Part shown: one piece after another, positions 6,237 to 11,761 of the stretch
Numbering within the stretch: position 1 is the stretch's first letter
Layout of the letters: every line of letters begins with the position of its first letter
From: a bacterium
GTDB taxonomy: Bacteria > AUK180
DNA length: 11,761 nucleotides
Assembly: GCA_021162505.1 (NCBI GenBank)
Contig: JAGGYO010000094.1
Coordinates: 1-11,761, forward strand
Reading direction: 5' to 3'
Program-made: the position numbers and the translations under genes
Notes under the pieces: model-generated
The model's database searches: none
Seen by the model: the letters and a program-made list of their open reading frames with translations, nothing else
Told to the model about the DNA's origin: nothing

Positions 6237-7943
6237 ATGCGATTAGGGGAAATGCTTATAAAAGCAAGTCTTATTACCGAAGAACAGCTGAACGAGGCAT
6301 TGCAGCAGCAGAAGAAGGAAGGTGGGAAAATTGGGAGTTCGTTGGTCAAACTCAATTTTATTACAGAGGAAAAGATATTGGAAGTATTACAGCAGCAACT
6401 GGGAGTAGTAGCAATTGATCTTGATAATTTTGAGATCGATGATGAAACCTTATCTTTAATTCCTCCTGATGTTGCAAAGAAGCATCTTGTGGTACCTATT
6501 GAGAAATTAGGGGATACTTTAACGGTTGCAATGTCTGAAGTAGACAATAAACAATTGATGGCTGATCTGCAGTTTATCACTAACTTGAATATTTCTCCCG
6601 CCGTTGCAACTGAAAGAAGTATAAAAGATGCAATTGACAGATACTATAAAGGAGCAATGGAAAAAATTCAGGAAAGGACAGCAGATATCCAAGATACGGT
6701 AATGGATTTTATTTCAAGTTCAGATGAGGAGGAAGCCGGACTTTCTGAAGAGGAGATCTCAGGAGATGAAAAACCCCTGGTCAAATTGGTAAATCAGATC
6801 ATTATGAATGGTATAACTAAGGGTGCTTCGGATATACATATTGAACCTTTTGAAAAATATGTAAGATTAAGATATAGAGTAGATGGTGTTTTGCATAAGG
6901 ATGATGATCTACCTAAGGCAGTTGCCGGCGGTATAGCATCAAGAATAAAGATCATGGCTCATCTTGATGTTGCTGAAAAGCGTGTTCCTCAAGATGGAAA
7001 AGCTCAAGTAAGATATGGGGGAAGAAAGATCGACCTCAGAACTGCAACGGTTCCCTGCGTTCACGGTGAAAAGATCGTTATCAGAATTTTGGATAAAGGC
7101 GGCGGTGAAGTTACGCTTGAGATGCTTGGTTTTGAGCCGGAGCAGTTGAAGAGATTTACAAAATCAATTCAAAGTCCTTGGGGAATGATCTTGATCACAG
7201 GACCCACAGGTTCGGGTAAAACTTGGACGCTTTCAACAAGTTTAAAACTCTTGAATACCGAAGATGTTAATATCATGACGGCAGAAGACCCTGTAGAATT
7301 TGACATTGAGGGATTGAACCAGGTACAGGCAAGACCAGAGATAGGATATACCTTTGCAGCAGCTCTTAAATCGTTTTTACGAGCTGATCCTGATATAGTA
7401 ATGATAGGCGAAATTAGAGATTTTGAGACAGGGGATATAGCCATAAAGGCAGCTCAGACCGGTCATCTCGTATTTGCAACATTGCATACGAATTCCGCTC
7501 CCGACACCATTGCCCGTCTTTCAAATATGGGAATTGAACCATTTAATACGGCTAGTTCGTTGATAATGGTCATTGCTCAGCGTTTGGTAAGAAAAGTATG
7601 TCAGCATTGTAAGGTTGAGGAAGATGTTTCAAATGAATTAAAGATCCAAATGGGTATTCCCAAGGAAAAACTGAATGAGGTTAAATTTTATAAGGGTAAG
7701 GGTTGCTCAAAATGTAATGGTAGCGGATATAAAGGTAGAACAGCTATTTATGAGGTTCTATTTATTTCAGAAGCCCTCAGGGATCTTATCGTAAAGAAAG
7801 CCCCTATTGATCAGATCAGACTCGTTGCCAGAAAAGAGGGTATGACCACATTAAGAGAATCAGGCGTCTTAAAAGCCTTGGCAGGAATAACTACTGTTGA
7901 AGAGGTCTTTAAGAATACAGCAGCAGATGAGGAGATAGAATAA
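6237..7943 (+). CDS. pilB: Type IV pilus assembly / type II secretion ATPase
   Basis: This is the hexameric cytoplasmic motor that drives assembly of a type IV pilus or type II pseudopilus. Its 568 residues are the full PilB/GspE length. An N-terminal MshEN/T2SSE_N-type region (about 1-145) and an acidic linker (about 159-178) precede the ATPase core: Walker A GPTGSGKT (322-329), Asp box AEDPVEF (about 349-355), Walker B around DPDIVMIGEIRD (384-395) and His box GHLVFATLHTN (409-419). A tetracysteine zinc site (C455, C458, C490, C493) is present, as in most PilB/GspE and unlike PilT. Walker A is followed by WTLST where TTLY is usual. AGGAGG six bases upstream fixes the start. No other pilus or secretion gene is in the window, so PilB and GspE cannot be told apart by context. 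Confidence 0.95.
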   Translation: MRLGEMLIKASLITEEQLNEALQQQKKEGGKIGSSLVKLNFITEEKILEVLQQQLGVVAIDLDNFEIDDETLSLIPPDVAKKHLVVPIEKLGDTLTVAMSEVDNKQLMADLQFITNLNISPAVATERSIKDAIDRYYKGAMEKIQERTADIQDTVMDFISSSDEEEAGLSEEEISGDEKPLVKLVNQIIMNGITKGASDIHIEPFEKYVRLRYRVDGVLHKDDDLPKAVAGGIASRIKIMAHLDVAEKRVPQDGKAQVRYGGRKIDLRTATVPCVHGEKIVIRILDKGGGEVTLEMLGFEPEQLKRFTKSIQSPWGMILITGPTGSGKTWTLSTSLKLLNTEDVNIMTAEDPVEFDIEGLNQVQARPEIGYTFAAALKSFLRADPDIVMIGEIRDFETGDIAIKAAQTGHLVFATLHTNSAPDTIARLSNMGIEPFNTASSLIMVIAQRLVRKVCQHCKVEEDVSNELKIQMGIPKEKLNEVKFYKGKGCSKCNGSGYKGRTAIYEVLFISEALRDLIVKKAPIDQIRLVARKEGMTTLRESGVLKALAGITTVEEVFKNTAADEEIE

Positions 7944-7944
7944 T

Positions 7945-8703
7945 ATGAAAAAAATGTTTTTTGGAATTGCGATTGTAAGCATTATATTAATGCTGGTATC
8001 TTGTGCAAAAAAAGAAGAAGAGAATATTGTTGAGAGAAAGTTCAATAAAAAAACTGAAACGGTCCAGAATAATGTCTCAAATATGACGAAAGCCGAAATC
8101 ATTCAAAAGGAATCTGTGAAGGATGATGAGGCAAATACCGCGGAAACAACCGTGGTCAAGGAAAAAGTTCAAATAGAGAAAGCCGATACTACCTCAGTTA
8201 AAGCGGAAGTTATAGTAAAAAAGGTATTTAAAACCTATATTAGTTCTATAACTAAGAATGGAGATAATTATTCTGTCATTTTGGATAATTCTATCCTTAT
8301 TAATAATGTGAAGATTGAAGATAATAAGCTTGTTTTTCCATATAATGAAAGTAATGGAAAAAATTACTATTTTATTTGGTGTAACGATAAATACCTTTTG
8401 GGAAAGATAAAAAAAGATATTATAAATAATAAGATCAAAACATCAACAGCTAAACCTAAGATAACCAAGATCGTTATTAAAAAATTGGATAAAGGCGCAT
8501 TACAGGGTTTTGCTGAAGTTGAATTTGACAGCGAATTCTCCATTAAAAGCATTCCTATTTTTATTGGAGGAAAATATGGAGATAATATCGGAAACCCATC
8601 TGTTAAGATTGACGGTAAATATGTTACCATGGTCAAAATTATAGACAAGGAATGGAAAAAAATAATACAAAAAAAAGTTTTGGAAAAATTTTATCAGGAT
8701 TAA
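7945..8703 (+). CDS. Lipoprotein with C-terminal SpoVG-like domain
   Basis: The 252-residue product starts with a type II signal peptide: KK, a hydrophobic core and LVSC with C20 as lipid-modified cysteine. It should therefore be membrane-anchored outside the cytoplasm. Residues 21-95 are a charged Lys/Glu/Thr/Val-rich linker. Residues about 172-251 follow the SpoVG pattern from memory: ITKIVIKK, then AEVEFDSEFSIKSIPI, GGKYGDNIGNPS, DGKY and a final IQKKVLEKFYQD helix, matching SpoVG's ITDVR, DxxFxIxxIxV, GxxGxFVxMPS, DGEY and VLxxY. Residues about 97-162 show a weaker version of the same order, possibly a second copy. SpoVG is normally a short cytoplasmic nucleic-acid-binding regulator, so export is odd. 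It starts one base after pilB with GAGGAG about eight bases upstream. The lipoprotein call is firm; the SpoVG relation needs a profile search; the function is unknown. Confidence 0.82.
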   Translation: MKKMFFGIAIVSIILMLVSCAKKEEENIVERKFNKKTETVQNNVSNMTKAEIIQKESVKDDEANTAETTVVKEKVQIEKADTTSVKAEVIVKKVFKTYISSITKNGDNYSVILDNSILINNVKIEDNKLVFPYNESNGKNYYFIWCNDKYLLGKIKKDIINNKIKTSTAKPKITKIVIKKLDKGALQGFAEVEFDSEFSIKSIPIFIGGKYGDNIGNPSVKIDGKYVTMVKIIDKEWKKIIQKKVLEKFYQD

Positions 8704-9140
8704 TAATTTTTCTTTTTATTTTTAACCTTAACACTAATGCCGAAAAATTGTTTTGGCAGAATAAAAAACCTTTGATCGCCGGATTTAAATCTCTTATTAT
8801 CCCGGGATTAGGTCAATTGAGCAATAAAAAATACATTAAATCCGGTATATTCTTTGCGTTGGGAGTTGGTGGAACTTTTCTTAGCGTTAATGAATATCAT
8901 GATATGCAAAACGAATTTAAACTTTACTCTGACCTTTTTTCCAAGGGTGATATTTTATTGGCAAATGAGCATTATGATAGGTATATTAATAAATACACAT
9001 TATTCCAATATACATTGACTGTCTTGATAACATTTTGGATCGTGAATAGTATTGATGCGGTATTTGACGCACATTTTATTAATGTTGAACTTGATCAAAA
9101 AAAGAAGACATTAAAACTATATATTGAGAAGAAATTTTGA
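8652..9140 (+). CDS. DUF5683-like exported membrane protein
   Basis: The 162-residue product has a likely N-terminal signal sequence (KK near 7-8, hydrophobic 13-27, possible cleavage after TNA at 30). Then comes AGFKSLIIPGLGQLSNKKYIKSG (43-65), given here only as the key PGLGQ motif plus Tyr/Lys, followed by a hydrophobic segment at about 65-79 and another at about 115-133 ending in NSIDAVFDAHF. The PGLGQ motif, the membrane pair and the DAxxDAH-like ending match the DUF5683 family, whose function is unknown. The start is uncertain: ATG 8652 lies 52 bases inside the lipoprotein gene and AAGGA abuts it without a spacer, yet it is the only start that keeps the signal sequence. Coupled translation with the lipoprotein is likely. 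Its stop overlaps the next start (TTGA). Confidence 0.78.
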   Translation: MEKNNTKKSFGKILSGLIIFLFIFNLNTNAEKLFWQNKKPLIAGFKSLIIPGLGQLSNKKYIKSGIFFALGVGGTFLSVNEYHDMQNEFKLYSDLFSKGDILLANEHYDRYINKYTLFQYTLTVLITFWIVNSIDAVFDAHFINVELDQKKKTLKLYIEKKF

Positions 9141-11143
9141 AATTTAATTTTATACATTTTAGCGATACTCATTTAGGTGATCATTTACCCAAGACACCGC
9201 CTTCTGATTTCCAACAGTTCAGAGGCAATGATTTTTTGAATAATTATTTAAAGGTCATAAAGTATATCAATGAACATATTGATAGTATTGATCTGATACT
9301 CCATTCAGGTGATTTTTTCGACTCTTCTATCCCCCCCCTTTACTTGAGGGAGATCGTTGCTAATTCTCTATCCAAGATTATAGAAAAAGGTGTTCCTATG
9401 TATGTATTAATCGGAAATCACGAAAAAAATGGTTTTCCAAATGAATTGATGAAATTATCTCCAAATCTACATATAATTGAAGAAAGCAAGACAGAAGTAT
9501 TGACCATAAAGGGTAAGAGCGTTTCAATAACCGGAATTCCCTATATTAAAAAAAGCACAGATAAACTTAGCACAGAATTTGCCGAGGAGCTGAAGAAAAC
9601 CGGAATAGATAGGATAAAAAGCGATTATAAAATATTTCTTATACATCAGATCGTAGAGGGAGCTCGAGTTGGTGCGGATAATTGGCGATTTCCTCCAATG
9701 AAGAATGTTGTTCCTTTAAAGTTCATCCCGGATTATTTTGATTATGTTGGAGCAGGTCATATACATAAAACTCAGGTAATCAGGAAAGGAAATAAAAAGG
9801 TATTCCTCCCCGGGTCTACCGAGAGAATAACATTTTCCGAATTATTTGAAAAGAAAGGTTTTTTCCGAGTTTATGTTAAAGAAAATTTAAAATCTTACGA
9901 AGAGTTTATTTCTATTCCTTGCAGAAAAATGTACGAATATGAAATACATTTTGACAATGATAATTTAATAAATGCAAAAGAAAAGGTAGAAAAATTCACT
10001 AATAGAATATTTAGAAATAGTTATGGGAAAATTAGGTTCAGTGGTCAAATATCCCATGAGGTACTATCAAAGATCGATATAGACAAATTGAAAAAACGAT
10101 CGTTTATATGCCATTATTCATTTAAAAAATTGACTGTTACGCATCCGGGTGAACATGTTTTCCTCATTAAAAAAGCAGGAAAAAGCGGGTGTAGTTTTTC
10201 AATGGTAAAAACACATATTTCAAATTTTAAGGTGAAAATTATCCCTGGTGAAATGGGAATATACACCTTTTATTCAAATGATGATATTCCTCTGTATATC
10301 GGTAAGAGCAAAAATATCAGAAGAAGGATCAGAGAGATGTTGAAGGATGCGATCTCTTCTCCAAAATTAAAAGAACTTTTTAATACCGCTTCCCGTTTCG
10401 ATTATGAATTGATACAAAATGAAACCGAAATTCTTCTAAAAGAAAATTATCTTTTGGAAAAGTATCGAACTAAATTCAATTTACAAAAATCAACATCTAC
10501 CAGGACCCTGAAATATATAATTACAAAAAAAATAAAAAAGATTCCATTTTTGCAGCTTGTTGAGAATATTGAGGAACAAAAAAGATATATCGGTCCTATT
10601 TTATTATCCGAGTTACAAGAGGAAAATTTTCACCTATTTTTACAATTATTGGAATTTCCCATTTGTCAGGGGACCATTGCGAAGGACCCGAATTTATGCT
10701 ATCAATTTCTGATGAAAAGCTGTATTGCACCATGTAAAGGTGCTGCTGAGTTAAAAATGTATAATAATAGTATTAATAAATTTCTATTATCCCCTAAAAA
10801 GTTTCTCAGCAGTAAACAAAAAAACTTCATTAAGGTAAATCAAAGCAAGTTATATGATGATTATATTCAGGTCTTTCGAAGAATAGAAAAGCAAAAAAAA
10901 ACCAGTGGTATACTTGTTTATACGGAAAAAAAGGGCAGGAAAAACCTGATCTTGTTAAAAAAAGGTGTCATCAAAAAAATCAATACCTGTAAAGAAAATG
11001 ATTATAAAAAAGGGATTAAGGAAATGGAAATATTTTTCAATACTCTTGACGGCGATTATAATTACGACCTTATTGCAATTGAAAATTTCAATATATTAAT
11101 GAATCTTTTAAATAAAGGCGGAGAATTCATTCCCCTCAGTTGA
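9137..11143 (+). CDS. Mre11/SbcD nuclease fused to UvrC/Cho-like GIY-YIG nuclease
   Basis: This 668-residue protein combines two DNA nucleases. Residues 1-235 are an Mre11/SbcD metallophosphoesterase with all motifs: SDTHLG (D10, H12), SGDFFD (D59), GNHE (N94, H95), IHQ (H170), GHIH (H208, H210) and PGSTERITFSE. Residues about 255-335 resemble the Mre11 capping domain. Residues 371-450 are a GIY-YIG domain of UvrC type: GIY (Y376), YIGK (Y387, K390), R397, E436 and N448 line up with catalytic residues of UvrC. Then RYIGP (483-487) and cysteines C510, C521, C529, C533 follow UvrC's iron-sulfur cysteine pattern. The last 90 residues lack a clear UVR motif, UvrC RNase H-like domain or HhH. It may act on DNA ends and on damaged strands together. 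The TTG start overlaps the upstream stop. One continuous frame spans both halves. No SbcC is nearby. Confidence 0.9.
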   Translation: MKFNFIHFSDTHLGDHLPKTPPSDFQQFRGNDFLNNYLKVIKYINEHIDSIDLILHSGDFFDSSIPPLYLREIVANSLSKIIEKGVPMYVLIGNHEKNGFPNELMKLSPNLHIIEESKTEVLTIKGKSVSITGIPYIKKSTDKLSTEFAEELKKTGIDRIKSDYKIFLIHQIVEGARVGADNWRFPPMKNVVPLKFIPDYFDYVGAGHIHKTQVIRKGNKKVFLPGSTERITFSELFEKKGFFRVYVKENLKSYEEFISIPCRKMYEYEIHFDNDNLINAKEKVEKFTNRIFRNSYGKIRFSGQISHEVLSKIDIDKLKKRSFICHYSFKKLTVTHPGEHVFLIKKAGKSGCSFSMVKTHISNFKVKIIPGEMGIYTFYSNDDIPLYIGKSKNIRRRIREMLKDAISSPKLKELFNTASRFDYELIQNETEILLKENYLLEKYRTKFNLQKSTSTRTLKYIITKKIKKIPFLQLVENIEEQKRYIGPILLSELQEENFHLFLQLLEFPICQGTIAKDPNLCYQFLMKSCIAPCKGAAELKMYNNSINKFLLSPKKFLSSKQKNFIKVNQSKLYDDYIQVFRRIEKQKKTSGILVYTEKKGRKNLILLKKGVIKKINTCKENDYKKGIKEMEIFFNTLDGDYNYDLIAIENFNILMNLLNKGGEFIPLS

Positions 11144-11761
11144 TCTTTTTATAGATCTGTAAAGGTGTGCTCTTTATCATTTCAAAATTATTATTGGTTT
11201 TTATATAATTCAGATCAATAAGCATTCTTTCTTTTCTATCATGCGTTAAATAATATTCTTTATCTGAAAAAATAATCAGATCGCTATGATCCAAATTATT
11301 CTTATTACCCCATTTCAAGAGATTTATATATTGCCTTTTACAAAGATGAGAAGCCAAATTAGGAGATGCGGATATTTTTAGTTTTGGATCATCAAATTTT
11401 TTAATTTCTTTTAAAACTTCTTTATCGAACTTGGTTATTTTATATGTTTTTATATTATTGAAAAAGTAATATTCTTTGGGGTGATAGAATCTGTAATTAA
11501 ATGATGCTCCACCTGTAAAGAAATAAAATATAATGCCGAATAAAATGAAAAATTCTAAGGGTTGTTTCAATTTTATCCAATTAATACTTTTAACATCTTT
11601 AAAAAATAAAATGGTTGCAGTAAAAAGGAAAGGGTAGATAGTGGCAAAGTGATGTGTTCTTATATTAGCAACACCGGGATGTTTAGACAAAAGAATGCCC
11701 AAAAAAATCGGTAATGTGGGAATAAGCCATTTCCATTTCAAGAGAGGGATGAAAAGGAACA
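11136..11761 (-). CDS. DUF2079-type membrane protein, C-terminal part (5' end beyond window)
   Basis: The frame is open to the right edge, so only the last 208 or so residues are visible and no start can be given; a TTG at 11739-11741 is merely the first possible one. Three hydrophobic segments (around WLIPTLPIFLGILLS, FATIYPFLFTATILFF and LEFFILFGIIFYFF) precede a soluble tail with ISASPNLASHLCKRQYINLL. The P-L-P segment, the HHFATIYPFLF motif and the SASxxLxxHLxxRxYI motif match DUF2079, a polytopic membrane family of unknown role that resembles membrane glycosyltransferases in topology. It converges on the plus-strand operon: its TGA lies inside the last codons of the nuclease gene, an eight-base tail-to-tail overlap. 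Confidence 0.78.
   Translation of the reverse strand, partial: FLFIPLLKWKWLIPTLPIFLGILLSKHPGVANIRTHHFATIYPFLFTATILFFKDVKSINWIKLKQPLEFFILFGIIFYFFTGGASFNYRFYHPKEYYFFNNIKTYKITKFDKEVLKEIKKFDDPKLKISASPNLASHLCKRQYINLLKWGNKNNLDHSDLIIFSDKEYYLTHDRKERMLIDLNYIKTNNNFEMIKSTPLQIYKKIN

Noticed and set aside
11142..11157. GATCT/AGATC hairpin just after the nuclease stop, as a terminator
   Set aside because: The stem has only five A+T-rich pairs around a TTTTAT loop, with no T-run after it on either strand; it is too weak to call.

Overview
The window is AT-rich (about one third G+C by eye) bacterial DNA. It holds ten tightly packed plus-strand genes (about 479-11143), a repeat-rich 5' leader (1-454) and one minus-strand gene that runs off the right edge. 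A diderm bacterium is likely: there is a lipoprotein with a clean lipobox, a type IV pilus/type II secretion ATPase and several inner-membrane proteins. The leader has short hairpins and 7-nt-period arrays of a kind I associate with uncultured candidate-phylum genomes. I cannot name the lineage from the sequence.

Layout. 1-454 has no convincing gene; it holds palindromic hairpins, five arrays with a 7-base period and a weak candidate promoter. 479-2170 is a GH57 glycogen-branching-type enzyme. 2170-4855 is a four-gene membrane cassette: an ABC-2 type ATPase, its permease, a small His-rich two-pass protein and a membrane-anchored TPR-like protein, joined by overlapping start/stop codons. 4827-6221 is an M18 metallo-aminopeptidase. 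6237-7943 is a complete PilB/GspE-type ATPase. 7945-8703 is a lipoprotein whose C-terminal third looks like SpoVG. 8652-9140 is a secreted/membrane DUF5683-like protein. 9137-11143 encodes a 668-residue fusion of an Mre11/SbcD nuclease to a UvrC/Cho-like GIY-YIG nuclease that keeps all four UvrC-type cysteines. 11136-11761 (minus) is the C-terminal part of a DUF2079-type membrane protein that converges on, and overlaps, the end of the operon.

Seven of the nine junctions between the plus-strand genes overlap, and the other two gaps are 1 and 15 nt. No terminator is visible anywhere, so the ten genes are probably co-transcribed and partly translationally coupled. Their functions (glycogen, export, peptide turnover, pilus motor, envelope proteins, DNA repair) do not form one known pathway. 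The most notable points are the Mre11-UvrC fusion, with no SbcC/Rad50 partner in the window, and the SpoVG-like lipoprotein.
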